Source: JBFLXN01 sp040755715 [NCBI: Candidatus Edwardsbacteria bacterium]
GTDB lineage: Bacteria > Edwardsbacteria > AC1 > JBFLXN01
NCBI GenBank assembly: GCA_040755715.1
Contig: JBFLXN010000034.1
Coordinates: 1 to 21,749 of the forward strand
Direction: 5' to 3'
DNA: 21,749 nucleotides
In this document: one piece after another, positions 1-7,616 of the stretch
How the letters are laid out: each line of letters begins with the position of its first letter
Numbering within the stretch: position 1 is the first letter of the stretch
Notes under the pieces: generated by a model
What the model saw: only the letters and a program-made list of their open reading frames with translations
What the model was told of the DNA's origin: nothing
Databases searched by the model: none
Made by a program: the position numbers and the translations under genes

Positions 1-330
1 GCTAACCCAGTGTTGCGCTATGAGGACCAATGCGAAGATTATCAATATATGTCCCAAGAATTCAGGATGGCGAACAAAAGCATACATCCCACTTTCAACA
101 AGAGTTTCTTTGCTAATACCTTTTTCTCCCGATGCATGTCCTTTTTTGCGTGATTGGCTTGAGCACAACACAAAAACGATTCCAAATGCCAAGATTATCC
201 ATCCAAGGCATAACAGTATCCCCAAATTAGCCCAGTTATAGAAAAGAATACAAAATACGATTAGCAAGCAATATAATCCAATATATGCAATATGACCAGC
301 TATGTGAATAACGCTTTTTTCATGTGGCAT
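1..330 (-). CDS. ICMT/PEMT-like membrane methyltransferase (partial, C-terminus outside window)
   Basis: This reading frame starts with ATG at 330 on the minus strand and stays open for 110 codons to the window edge, so the C-terminus is missing. The protein has two hydrophobic segments (about residues 8-30 and 36-56), a basic loop (SQSRKKGH), then GMYAFVRHPEFLGH (81-94) and another hydrophobic stretch. The G-Y-x-x-V-R-H-P-x-[YF]-x-G pattern is characteristic of the isoprenylcysteine carboxyl methyltransferase / phospholipid methyltransferase superfamily, integral membrane enzymes that use S-adenosylmethionine. The start lies 12 bp after the O-methyltransferase stop, so the two are probably co-transcribed. 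The substrate cannot be told from sequence: protein carboxyl, lipid amine or small thiol methylation are all possible. Confidence 0.75.
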   Translation of the reverse strand, partial: MPHEKSVIHIAGHIAYIGLYCLLIVFCILFYNWANLGILLCLGWIILAFGIVFVLCSSQSRKKGHASGEKGISKETLVESGMYAFVRHPEFLGHILIIFALVLIAQHWVS

Positions 331-342
331 AATAGTTTTTCC

Positions 343-1335
343 TTATTTATTGGCAATTATAATATTGGTAGGATCCGAGGGAGTAGAAACATCTATTGCT
401 CTTACCTTCCTAAAACCAGCTTTAGAAAGCTCATCAATGTATTCTTTCAAACTATATACATGGTGTTCATAACCACGAACTGATAGCATGAATTCAAAAA
501 GTGCAGCTACTAACGGGCCTGTTTTATCATCATTTAGAACCCAGCGTCTATATATTAAGGCGCCATTTTGCTTTAGTGACTGATATATCTTTCTTATAAT
601 ATTTGATATTGCAACATCTGAGGCAAAGATGATATCGTAATTTTTACCAAAATCATCCTTTGTGAAATCGCCAGACACCAGTTTTATTCTCCTTTGCATA
701 TTGTATTTTTTTACAAACTCTTTGGTTATTTTTATTACATGAGGTAGATCAAAAACTATAATTTCCAAATCTTTTTTCATTTGAGCAAGTGCTATTGAAT
801 AAAGTCCATGCCCACCACCGAGATCCAAAAGTTTCTTAGCCTTTTTAAATAAAGATAAAGAAGAGATCTTTTTAAGCGCTCTTTGAATATCCCCGCTGAT
901 TGCACCTTCGGCATTACCCAAGATGAATTGGCGATTTATCTCTTCAGTATAACCTTCTTGAATTTCTTTACTCTTCAATCCATGTTTTAACTTTAACAGA
1001 AAATCAAAACTTTTTCTTTTAAGTTTGATTAGATTTCCTTGATAAAACTGCTTACCTTTAACAAGAAATGTATTAGAAAGTGTAGTATTCAAGTATTTAT
1101 TATCCACTTTTGAAAGCAAATTAAGTGCAACTAATGTATTCAAAAATGCTTCGGTTAAATAGGAGTCTGATTGAATCTTTTTAGAAACGTATTTAGCAGT
1201 CCTTGGTTTTCTAAGTAACCTAAAAATATCATAATCTAAACTCAAGAATAATAATTGTGAAATTTCATAGCCTCTTGCTATTTCATTCAGTGGCTCTAAA
1301 CTAACTCTAGGAAAACAATTTATTATCTTTTTCAT
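343..1335 (-). CDS. class I SAM-dependent O-methyltransferase (methyltransferase family 2 type)
   Basis: A 330-residue protein with the two-part architecture of the plant-COMT/hydroxyneurosporene-type O-methyltransferases. Residues 20-90 form a winged-helix dimerisation-like domain, followed by a helical linker. The Rossmann domain has motif I LLDLGGGHG (169-177), the acidic strand FDLP (195-198), GDF (222-224) and a C-terminal sheet ending TNIIIANK. The family transfers a methyl group from SAM to small-molecule hydroxyls or carbons; the substrate is not deducible here. It lies 53 bp downstream of nikR and 12 bp upstream of the ICMT-like gene on the same strand. No convincing Shine-Dalgarno precedes ATG 1335; the upstream bases are occupied by an inverted repeat. 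AT-rich codon use resembles that of nikR. Confidence 0.82.
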   Translation of the reverse strand: MKKIINCFPRVSLEPLNEIARGYEISQLLFLSLDYDIFRLLRKPRTAKYVSKKIQSDSYLTEAFLNTLVALNLLSKVDNKYLNTTLSNTFLVKGKQFYQGNLIKLKRKSFDFLLKLKHGLKSKEIQEGYTEEINRQFILGNAEGAISGDIQRALKKISSLSLFKKAKKLLDLGGGHGLYSIALAQMKKDLEIIVFDLPHVIKITKEFVKKYNMQRRIKLVSGDFTKDDFGKNYDIIFASDVAISNIIRKIYQSLKQNGALIYRRWVLNDDKTGPLVAALFEFMLSVRGYEHHVYSLKEYIDELSKAGFRKVRAIDVSTPSDPTNIIIANK

Positions 1336-1338
1336 TTT

Positions 1339-1365
1339 GTAATACTGTTTTTAAAATCGTGTTAC
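1339..1365. promoter_or_regulatory. inverted repeat upstream of the O-methyltransferase, possible NikR site
   Basis: GTAATAC (1339-1345) and GTGTTAC (1359-1365) form a 7-bp inverted repeat with one mismatch and a 13-bp spacer. It ends 3 bp before the methyltransferase start. The heptamer GTATTAC also occurs at 1819-1825 in the nikR promoter. Published NikR operators in several lineages are widely spaced inverted repeats of similar composition. Binding by NikR is inference; an AT-rich coincidence is possible. Confidence 0.35.
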
Positions 1366-1388
1366 TATCAGCAAAAAAATAATACTAC

Positions 1389-1802
1389 CTATATTTCTTT
1401 ACCAGTTGTTGCCATGGTTAGAGAACCATGTTTTACACCCTTTGTTGATTTTAATCTGTAAGCTAATTTTTCAATTTCTTTAGGGTTTCCTTTAACCACA
1501 ACTATTTCCAGACAATTATCGTGGTCTAAATGAATATGTTGGGATGAAACAATTAACTTATGGAAATCGTGTTGCTGACTAGTTAATTTATTTTGTAGAT
1601 CTCTTTTATGATGATTATAAACTAATGTAATTGCTCCAGCAACCTCTTTACCTTCTATCCATTGGTTCTTAACCAGATTTTCTCTGATCAAATCTCCGAT
1701 CGCTTTGGAGCGAGTGGGGTATTTTTGCACCTTAATTTGTTTATCAAACTGGTCTACTAGTCTTTCGTCAAGGGTTATACTTACTCTTTTCAATATAGAC
1801 AT
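1389..1802 (-). CDS. nikR: nickel-responsive transcriptional regulator NikR
   Basis: A 137-residue protein with an N-terminal ribbon-helix-helix DNA-binding domain (LKRVSITLDERLVDQFD, with TRSKAIGDLIRENL as the second helix) and a C-terminal ACT-like nickel-binding domain. The metal ligands of the family are all present: His78, His89, His91 and Cys97 (in QQHDFHK and SSQHIHLDHDNCLE), matching E. coli H76, H87, H89 and C95. NikR is a tetramer that represses nickel-uptake genes when it binds Ni(II). ATG 1802 was chosen over GTG 1805 because AAGGA lies 8 nt before it. A good promoter lies directly upstream and a candidate operator overlaps its -10, suggesting autoregulation. No nickel transporter or nickel enzyme is in the window; the only same-strand neighbours are two methyltransferases. 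Confidence 0.94.
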   Translation of the reverse strand: MSILKRVSITLDERLVDQFDKQIKVQKYPTRSKAIGDLIRENLVKNQWIEGKEVAGAITLVYNHHKRDLQNKLTSQQHDFHKLIVSSQHIHLDHDNCLEIVVVKGNPKEIEKLAYRLKSTKGVKHGSLTMATTGKEI

Positions 1803-1818
1803 CACCTTAATCCTTATA

Positions 1819-1843
1819 GTATTACAATCTTAATGATTATAAC
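1819..1843. promoter_or_regulatory. candidate NikR autoregulatory operator
   Basis: On the plus strand GTATTAC (1819-1825) faces TTATAAC (1837-1843) across 11 bp as an imperfect inverted repeat. It covers the nikR -10 and the expected transcription start. Symmetry is weak (about 4 of 7 positions), so this rests mainly on position and on the GTATTAC shared with the site at 1339. Confidence 0.33.
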
Positions 1844-1864
1844 ATTTTTAAATTAAAAAGTCAA
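1836..1864 (-). promoter_or_regulatory. sigma-70-type promoter of nikR
   Basis: On the minus strand TTGACT (1864-1859), a 17-bp spacer and a perfect TATAAT (1841-1836) precede nikR by about 35 bp, with A/T tracts upstream. Confidence 0.72.
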
Positions 1865-2700
1865 GTTTTTTTTAAAGATTTTTTGATGTGGTTTTTCTTC
1901 TGATAAATTATTTTATTTTTCTTTTTTGAAAGATAATTTTTTGTGGATTTTTTTGTTGGGAAGTAAGACAGGAAAATAAAGGAATCATTTTAATTTTTTG
2001 GAGGGGACAATTTTTTAGAGGGTTTGGCTTGAAGAAAATAAATTTTCTGGCTTTGCTTGTTTGCTTTACCTTATTTGAGAACTCTTGGTGTTGGAGCAAA
2101 CACCGGCGGTTAGTAAATAAACGCAGGTTTGAGGAATAAGCGAGGTCTTGCCCAGATGACCGACGACGGACATTTATTCTTTCTTGCTTGGCAAAGATGT
2201 CGGGCAGATGGGCAAGGACGAGCGTTATCTGACATTGGGGAATAAACACTGGTTGCAAAATTATACTCACCGTAAGTGAGGCGTACTCACTTATGGTGAA
2301 AAAAATTTCCCCAGACCACACAGTGACCGAGCGTCGGAATACTTGGCTTTATTGCTATTCATAGATGCGAGTGTGGGTGGGTGCTGGGGAGCAGTAAACA
2401 TTTGTGGTAATTTTTGCCAATTCTGATTTAATATGGGGGAAAATTGGGATAAAAAAGGATATGTTTTGGGGAAATTCTTAAAATTCTGATTTCTGGTCGG
2501 AAAAATTTGCACAGAAAGGGCATTTTTAAGGGGTCTTATTGATGGGGTAGGGGTTTTATACCTTCCTTAAAAGATTTTTTTGTGACGGAGATTAAATTGA
2601 GGTAATTTCAATCTAATTTCTTTTTTATGAATTTAAGATTTTTCTTTTTACAATTATGGATTGTGTTAGGCAAAATTATTGAAATGGTTTGTAATTGTTT
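1865..2700. other. gene-poor spacer with inverted repeats
   Basis: I find no credible gene here: the open frames are low-complexity and resemble no family. Two structures stand out. Arms CTTGCCCAGATGACCGAC (2147-2164) and GTCGGGCAGATGGGCAAG (2199-2216) are inverted with three mismatches. A 14-bp hairpin has arms TCACCGTAAGTGAG (2267-2280) and CTCACTTATGGTGA (2286-2299), one G-T wobble and a 5-nt loop. The remainder is T- and A-rich. Confidence 0.5.
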
Positions 2701-2710
2701 TGAAAGCGGA

Positions 2711-3056
2711 GCCAGCCTTCGCTCTGCACGGAGCGAAAGCTGGCTTCCATTATTAGACAACTTTCAAACCATACCCTTGAAATTCAAAAATGAAATCTAT
2801 CATCCAATCCAAACCCGATAAGGTAATGGTCGCAGGCGCGGACACAACTTGCGTCCTCGCACTGCTCCCTTTACTTCCTGCCACACTTTCAGCGTGGCAG
2901 TTTCCCTCTGCCAATTCCATCGGTAGAGTTTGTTTACCGCCAGCCAAAAACTTTACCATTTCCCCCGCTTTTCAGCGGGGTCATCGGCTTGTTTTGTCTG
3001 GCAGTTCTTATCTATTCCCACCTTCACCCCGCTAGATACAAGGTTATCTAACGGGG
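2711..3056. repeat. cluster of short GC-rich stem-loops upstream of guaA
   Basis: At least five hairpins lie in 350 bp. They are 2711-2744 (14 bp, one mismatch), 2878-2900 (CTGCCAC/GTGGCAG), 2921-2939 (CGGTA/TACCG), 2963-2980 (CCCCGC/GCGGGG) and 3027-3056 (CCCCGCTAGATA/TATCTAACGGGG, one mismatch). A weaker one is near 2840-2856 (GGAC/GTCC). No reading frame here resembles a protein family. The CCCCGC hairpins belong to the same kind of palindrome found elsewhere in the window, so the region looks like accumulated palindromic elements; an unknown structured RNA is possible. Confidence 0.55.
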
Positions 3057-3123
3057 CAAGCCACCCTATAAGGATTTTTTATCAGAGTTTTTCCTTGACT
3101 TTTTCTCTCTATTTTGTTAAATT

Positions 3124-3152
3124 TAGACATAAATTAGCCTATATGTTATACT
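3124..3152 (+). promoter_or_regulatory. probable guaA promoter
   Basis: TAGACA (3124-3129), a 17-bp spacer and TATACT (3147-3152), with TGT just before the -10 as in an extended -10. A second candidate, TTGACT (3095-3100) with 17 bp to TAAATT (3118-3123), lies upstream. Either gives a leader of about 250-280 nt before guaA; I recognise no purine riboswitch in it. Confidence 0.5.
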
Positions 3153-3271
3153 AATAGGTGTTGTAATTGTTTTTGTAATTGGATCTGTAGGTGTTTTTTA
3201 GTTGTTTTTGTCAGTAGCTTTGGTGTAATATTTACTATGCTAACTCCAGGTTCTACGAATGGGCACGAAAG

Positions 3272-3351
3272 TTTTGAGTTTGTTGAGTTTATTGGGTTTG
3301 TCCCGATGAAATCGGGATAAACTGGGTCAACTCAACAAACCAAATAAACTG
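3272..3351. repeat. 9-nt tandem units in inverted orientation around a TCCCGAT hairpin
   Basis: Units GAGTTTGTT, GAGTTTATT and GGGTTTGTC are followed by the hairpin TCCCGAT-GAA-ATCGGGA (3301-3317). Complementary-type units follow (AACTCAACA, AACCAAATA). The whole can fold as a long imperfect hairpin in the guaA leader. Units of the same type recur at 8257-8292. Confidence 0.65.
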
Positions 3352-3404
3352 GAGGAACAGTGTCTATTTGTGTTAATTCGTGGTTTGATATCTTCAAAGG
3401 AGAA

Positions 3405-4949
3405 ATGCAAAGATACGAGACTATTCTTATTCTTGATTTTGGCTCTCAATATACCCAGTTGATTGCCAGGAAGATCCGGGAGTGCCGGGTTTATTGCGAG
3501 ATTGTGCCTTTTGATATTTCTATCGGAGAAATCATAAAGAGGAAACCGAAAGGGCTTATCTTTTCTGGCGGACCCGCTGGTGTCTATGAAGAAAAGGCAC
3601 CTCATTGTGATAAAGAGATTTTTCGTTTAGGATTACCTATTTTAGGAATTTGTTATGGAATGCAATTGATGACGCATCTTTTAGGTGGAAAAGTAGAAAA
3701 AAGTCAACACCGGGAATATGGGAGAACCACTCTCATTGTAGATAAAAAGAGGCCTCTCTTTCTCAATTTAAAGTCAAAAAAACTTTTGGTTTGGATGAGC
3801 CATGGAGATAAAGTAGTGAAATTGCCACCGAAGTTTGTTCATTTAGCTCACACCTCCAATTCTCCTTTTGCCGCAATGATGGATGAAGAGGGAAAATTTT
3901 TCGGGGTGCAATTTCATCCAGAAGTGGCTCATACCCAAAGGGGCAAAGAAATTATAAAAAATTTTTTGTTTAATGTTTGTAACTGTTCTGGAAATTGGAC
4001 AATGGAATCGTTCATCCAATCATCAATCAAAAAAATTAGGCAAAGAGTAAGAAATAGAAGAGTAATTTGTGGGCTTTCGGGAGGGGTTGATTCTTCTGTG
4101 ACTGCTCTATTGGTTCATCGAGCGATAGGGAACAAACTCTCTTGTATCTTTGTTGATAATGGGCTTCTGAGGGTAAATGAAAAAGAGGAAGTGATAAAGA
4201 CCTTTTGTGAAAATTTTCATTTGAATTTACATCTGGTTGATGCCCAGGAACGGTTTCTTAAACGATTAAAAGGGGTAATTGACCCAGAAGAAAAAAGAAA
4301 AATAATTGGAGAAGAATTTATTAAAGTCTTTACTGAAGAAGCGTCTAGGATTGGTAAAACAGATTTTTTAGCACAAGGAACACTTTATCCAGATGTGATT
4401 GAGAGTGTTTCCTACAAAGGACCTTCGGCTAAAATTAAAAGTCATCATAATGTAGGGGGATTGCCTGAGGTGATGCCACTTTCACTGATTGAGCCTCTGC
4501 GAGAACTCTTCAAGGATGAGGTTCGTCTGCTAGCTAGAAAGCTTGGCTTGCCGGAGGAAATTATTTGGCGCCAGCCATTTCCTGGCCCAGGCTTAGCCGT
4601 GAGGATTTTAGGCGAAGCAACAAAAGAACGCTTAAATATTTTGCGACAAGCTGATTTTATTGTCTTAGAGGAAATTAGAAAGGCGAAGTTCTATCATCGT
4701 TTATGGCAATTTTTTGCCGTTCTTCTGCCAGTTAAGACAGTAGGTATTATGGGTGATGAACGAACTTACGAAAATGTGATTGCTCTAAGAGCAGTAACCA
4801 GTGAAGATGGGATGACAGCGGACTGGGCAAAGTTGCCACACAAAATTTTGGGGAATATTTCTAATAGAATTATAAACGAAGTAAAGGGAGTTAACCGGGT
4901 AGTCTTTGATATTAGTTCCAAACCGCCAAGCACGATTGAGTGGGAATAG
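3405..4949 (+). CDS. guaA: GMP synthase (glutamine-hydrolysing)
   Basis: A 514-residue protein, the usual length for GuaA, converting XMP to GMP with ATP and glutamine in purine biosynthesis. The N-terminal class I glutamine amidotransferase domain starts [15 protein letters not shown]. It has the nucleophile Cys83 (GICYGMQ) and the His171/Glu173 pair (QFHPEVAH). The ATP pyrophosphatase domain has the PP-loop GLSGGVDSS (223-231). The C-terminal dimerisation domain ends in PPSTIEWE, typical of the family. ATG 3405 is preferred: a GTG at 3360 would add 15 residues encoded by spacer-type repeat sequence that does not resemble GuaA. AAAGGAG lies unusually close (2 nt) to ATG 3405. It is a single-gene unit with a long leader and GC-rich hairpins after the stop. 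Confidence 0.97.
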   Translation: MQRYETILILDFGSQYTQLIARKIRECRVYCEIVPFDISIGEIIKRKPKGLIFSGGPAGVYEEKAPHCDKEIFRLGLPILGICYGMQLMTHLLGGKVEKSQHREYGRTTLIVDKKRPLFLNLKSKKLLVWMSHGDKVVKLPPKFVHLAHTSNSPFAAMMDEEGKFFGVQFHPEVAHTQRGKEIIKNFLFNVCNCSGNWTMESFIQSSIKKIRQRVRNRRVICGLSGGVDSSVTALLVHRAIGNKLSCIFVDNGLLRVNEKEEVIKTFCENFHLNLHLVDAQERFLKRLKGVIDPEEKRKIIGEEFIKVFTEEASRIGKTDFLAQGTLYPDVIESVSYKGPSAKIKSHHNVGGLPEVMPLSLIEPLRELFKDEVRLLARKLGLPEEIIWRQPFPGPGLAVRILGEATKERLNILRQADFIVLEEIRKAKFYHRLWQFFAVLLPVKTVGIMGDERTYENVIALRAVTSEDGMTADWAKLPHKILGNISNRIINEVKGVNRVVFDISSKPPSTIEWE

Positions 4950-4977
4950 AATAAAAATCCAAATATCAAAGTTATCA

Positions 4978-5012
4978 CCCCGCCTATGGCGGGGGATCCC
5001 GCTCTAGCGGGA
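4978..5012. terminator. two adjacent GC-rich hairpins after guaA
   Basis: CCCCGCC-TAT-GGCGGGG (4978-4994) is followed by TCCCGCT-CT-AGCGGGA (4997-5012), starting 28 bp after the guaA stop. There is no T-tract, so a classical intrinsic terminator is not shown; RNA 3'-end stabilisation or a palindromic repeat element is equally likely. Confidence 0.45.
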
Positions 5013-5152
5013 CAAACCAAAAATCCAAAGTTAAAAAACCGTGAACCGTTGACCGTATCTCGTGTTCGTATCTTTACGGTCATGGACAACGGATAACCGA
5101 CCTGTCTTTTGTTTGTCATTTTGCATTTTGATATTTGAATTTTGATTTGGTA

Positions 5153-5260
5153 TTATGAAGTGGGGCCGGCTTAAAAACCGGAGGGAGATCGGTACGAACT
5201 GACCAGTGAGTCCCTTCCCATGGGCAGTACCGGGCATAATTGGGTCCCCACTTCGCATAA
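5153..5260. other. compact structured element (candidate ncRNA/leader or miniature palindromic element)
   Basis: The ends are complementary: GAAGTGGGG (5157-5165) pairs perfectly with CCCCACTTC (5246-5254). Alternatively, TTATG-AAGTGGGG pairs with CCCCACTT-CG-CATAA with a 2-nt bulge. Inside are CCGG (5166-5169)/CCGG (5178-5181) and CGGTAC (5190-5195)/GTACCG (5227-5232). GGAGGGA (5180-5186) could also pair with TCCCTTCC (5211-5218), which would make a pseudoknot. It lies 40 bp before the M14 peptidase. I do not recognise it as a known riboswitch, SRP RNA or ribozyme on either strand. Confidence 0.5.
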
Positions 5261-5262
5261 AT

Positions 5263-5290
5263 AGTTGATAGTTAACAGTTGATAGTTTTG
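5263..5290. repeat. heptanucleotide tandem array before the M14 peptidase
   Basis: Four 7-nt units in register: AGTTGAT, AGTTAAC, AGTTGAT, AGTTTTG. The period matches arrays inside the following gene (7088-7237). Confidence 0.7.
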
Positions 5291-5298
5291 AGGGAAAG

Positions 5299-7464
5299 AT
5301 GCAAAGATTAATACAAATTATTACTTTTTGTCTTTTATTCAGAATCTCGCAAGTTTATCCAGAGACTCCTGTGCCAATTTATTCCTTGATTGAAGTGGAA
5401 TTTCAGAATCGCCAGCGACTACACAATCTTGTAAGGGCGTTAGATTTAACGCCCCTGACAATAGAAGATGTAAGAGATAACCACCTCAAGGCGTTAGCCA
5501 GAACTGAGCAGATTGAAAAGATAAGGGCTCTGGGATTTAAAGTAAAAATCCTGCTTGATGACTATCGTCAGGCGCTTGATTTTCTGAAGACAAAAGCCAA
5601 TCTCGGGCAATACCACAATTATGCGGAATTGGATTCAGTGATGCATCAAATTGCCGCAGACCATTCAAGTATTGCCAAACTTGATAGTCTCGGCAAAAGT
5701 GTTCAAGGTCGCTGGCTTTGGGCTTTGAAGATTAGTAACAATCCAGCAGTGAAACAAAACAAACCGAGAATTAGACTCATTGGTGCCCATCATGGAAATG
5801 AACTAATTTCAGTAGAGGTGCCACTGTATATCGCCAATGTCTTGACGGATAGTTTTGGAATTAGTTCCCGCATTACCGATTTAGTCAACAATCGGGAAAT
5901 CTGGATTATTCCGATGATGAATCCTGATGGAGTTGAATTGGGACAGCGATGGAATGCTAATGGGGTAGATTTAAATCGTGATTATGGCTATATGTGGGAA
6001 GGAGAAGGGTTTAGTGACTCCGTCTTTTCTCAACCGGAAACCCGGGCGATTCGCCAGAACGCTCTGGAAAATACCTATACCCTCTCACTCTCATATCATA
6101 GCGGAGCCGTGGCAGTTAACTATATCTGGAATTATGACTCTTTGCGGGCACAAGATGACTCTTTGGCTTTGGTTTTAAGCAATGGTTACGCTTCTTACAA
6201 TGGCTATTGGGTAACGAATGGTTGGGATTGGTATCAGACAAATGGGGATTGTAATGACTTTTCCTATGGCACCTTTGGGGACATAGATTGGACTATTGAA
6301 CTTTCCTATGACTATGCCCCCCCCGAAAGTCTAATTGATACTATCTGTAGAGAAAATAAAGATGCCATACTTTACATTATTAACAAAGCAGGTGAAGGAA
6401 TCAGAGGAGTGGTGACCGATGCCATTTCTAACAAACCAGTGTCGGCAAGAATCAATGTCTTACCTATCAATTGGCCAGTTTATAATGATACGGTCTTAGG
6501 GGATTATCATCGGGTGCTGTTGCCAGGAACTTATGATATTAGATTTGCGGCTAATGGTTACGTGGATACTATTGTCAGTAATGTTCCCGTCACTTGGGGA
6601 AGTCCGACAATCCTCAATGTAGCGATGAGGCGAGATTCTAATCGTGTCTATGCTTATCAGGTTGTTTCAGTGAGAGAGAGGGACCCCAATGGTTCTTCTG
6701 CAAATCTCAATCACACCCTCACTCCGTCTGCCTTAGGAGCGCCAGACAGCATTTGTTTCTCCTTAGGAGTGAGAGGAAATATTGTCTTGGATATGGGCAA
6801 GGGAAGTGAGATTGTTGATGATAGTGGAGCAGATTTTAGAGTTTATGAGTGTATTGCTTTGGGAATCAGAGCCTGCAGTATTTTTGTTAGCAACAATTGG
6901 AGCGGACCTTGGATTTTCTTGGAAATGGCTAATGGCACCACTGAGTTTGACCTGGCTATCTCTGGATTAACTCAGGCAAGATATATTCGTTTAGCCGATG
7001 ATGGCGATGGCAATCCACTTGACCCATATCCTGGTTTTGATTTGGATGCGGTAAAGGCAATTCACAGCAATACAGGCAGTGAAGAACCAGATTACAGATG
7101 GCAGATTACAGATTACAGATTGATGCAAAATTATCCGAATCCATTTTCTTCAAGCACGGAGATAAGATATCAGATAGCAGATAACAGATTACAGATAACA
7201 GATAAACCGTCATTAGTTATCAGTCATCAGTCATCGGTTAGTTTAAAGGTCTACAATCTTGCTGGGCAACTTGTGCGAACATTAGTCAACGAGCTGACCT
7301 CTTCCCGATTTATCGGGATGAGGTCGGTAGTCTGGGATGCAAAGGATGAAAGTGGAAAGCGTGTGGCTCCCGGCGTCTATTTCTACAGGTTAACTGCCCG
7401 CCAAACTAACGGCGGACAAGTAGGTGATTTCACGGCGACAAAGAAGATGATTTTGTTGCGGTAG
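5299..7464 (+). CDS. secreted M14 zinc carboxypeptidase with C-terminal T9SS/FlgD-like sorting domain
   Basis: A 721-residue exported protein. Residues 1-21 look like a signal peptide. The M14 domain (about 105-365) has zinc ligands H165-x-x-E168 (GAHHGNE) and His267 (SYHSG). Substrate-site residues lie in NPDG and DLNRDYG (224-230), and the catalytic Glu is 334 (TIELSYDY), so it should be an active metallocarboxypeptidase. A transthyretin-like CarboxypepD_reg domain (366-443) follows. Next comes a beta-rich domain (450-590) resembling a jelly-roll or discoidin-type module, then a YPNPF sorting domain (608-721) ending KKMILLR. Such tails direct secretion or surface attachment in FCB bacteria. 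GAGGG precedes ATG 5299. The linker and sorting domain are interrupted in frame by 7-nt repeats (7088-7122, 7171-7237) and by a 30-bp palindrome (7296-7325). It probably digests peptides outside the cell; the substrate is unknown. Confidence 0.9.
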   Translation: MQRLIQIITFCLLFRISQVYPETPVPIYSLIEVEFQNRQRLHNLVRALDLTPLTIEDVRDNHLKALARTEQIEKIRALGFKVKILLDDYRQALDFLKTKANLGQYHNYAELDSVMHQIAADHSSIAKLDSLGKSVQGRWLWALKISNNPAVKQNKPRIRLIGAHHGNELISVEVPLYIANVLTDSFGISSRITDLVNNREIWIIPMMNPDGVELGQRWNANGVDLNRDYGYMWEGEGFSDSVFSQPETRAIRQNALENTYTLSLSYHSGAVAVNYIWNYDSLRAQDDSLALVLSNGYASYNGYWVTNGWDWYQTNGDCNDFSYGTFGDIDWTIELSYDYAPPESLIDTICRENKDAILYIINKAGEGIRGVVTDAISNKPVSARINVLPINWPVYNDTVLGDYHRVLLPGTYDIRFAANGYVDTIVSNVPVTWGSPTILNVAMRRDSNRVYAYQVVSVRERDPNGSSANLNHTLTPSALGAPDSICFSLGVRGNIVLDMGKGSEIVDDSGADFRVYECIALGIRACSIFVSNNWSGPWIFLEMANGTTEFDLAISGLTQARYIRLADDGDGNPLDPYPGFDLDAVKAIHSNTGSEEPDYRWQITDYRLMQNYPNPFSSSTEIRYQIADNRLQITDKPSLVISHQSSVSLKVYNLAGQLVRTLVNELTSSRFIGMRSVVWDAKDESGKRVAPGVYFYRLTARQTNGGQVGDFTATKKMILLR
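7088..7122 (+). repeat. in-frame heptamer array (GATTACA-type), block 1
   Basis: Five 7-nt units in register: CAGATTA, CAGATGG, CAGATTA, CAGATTA, CAGATTG. They encode the QITDYRL-type linker just before the YPNPF motif. Three units (21 nt) give a 7-residue period. Confidence 0.85.
7171..7237 (+). repeat. in-frame heptamer arrays, blocks 2 and 3
   Basis: Block 2 (7171-7205) is CAGATAG, CAGATAA, CAGATTA, CAGATAA, CAGATAA. Block 3 (7210-7237) is TCATTAG, TTATCAG, TCATCAG, TCATCGG. They encode the stretch QIADNRLQITDK through ISHQSS inside the sorting domain, between two conserved strands. Confidence 0.83.
7296..7325. repeat. 30-bp palindrome inserted in the sorting domain
   Basis: Arms GACCTC-T-TCCCGAT (7296-7309) and ATCGGGA-T-GAGGTC (7312-7325) are perfectly complementary apart from the T/T pair, with a 2-nt loop. 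The core is the TCCCGAT/ATCGGGA hairpin found in several spacers. It encodes LTSSRFIGMRS, placed between LVNE and VVWD, where related sorting domains usually have a short turn. Confidence 0.75.
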
Positions 7465-7584
7465 CAGTGCGATTTACCTGTCCCGTAGGAAATGTAATTT
7501 CCAGCGGGGTCGCACAGCATTTAATGTTGGCTGTCCAATCTGACCAATATAAATCTGTCGCATGAATGCGACCGCTACAAATTT

Positions 7585-7603
7585 GTCCCGATAAAATCGG
7601 GAC
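7585..7603. terminator. hairpin after the M14 peptidase gene
   Basis: GTCCCGAT-AAA-ATCGGGAC is a perfect 8-bp stem with a 3-nt loop, 120 bp after the stop. No T-tract follows. It is a member of the TCCCGAT palindrome family. Confidence 0.4.
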
Positions 7604-7616
7604 CGCTACAAACCTA

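Noticed and set aside
20-241. Plus-strand open frame of 73 codons
   Set aside because: It is antisense to the ICMT-like gene, whose RHP motif and hydrophobic segments make the minus strand the coding one.
1908-2512. Two minus-strand open frames upstream of nikR
   Set aside because: Low-complexity, Phe/Lys/Gln-rich translation with no family resemblance, and the frames run across hairpins.
2627-3154. Several short open frames between nikR and guaA
   Set aside because: Translations are dictated by stem-loop sequence; no motif and no consistent ribosome-binding site.
3360-3404. GuaA start at GTG 3360 (GGAGG upstream)
   Set aside because: The added residues are translated spacer repeat (TGTTAATTCGTGG type) and do not resemble GuaA N-termini; ATG 3405 fits the family.
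5153-5260. Small bacterial SRP (4.5S) RNA
   Set aside because: Length and closing stem fit, but the conserved GGAA-loop/AGCAGC tip is absent from both strands.
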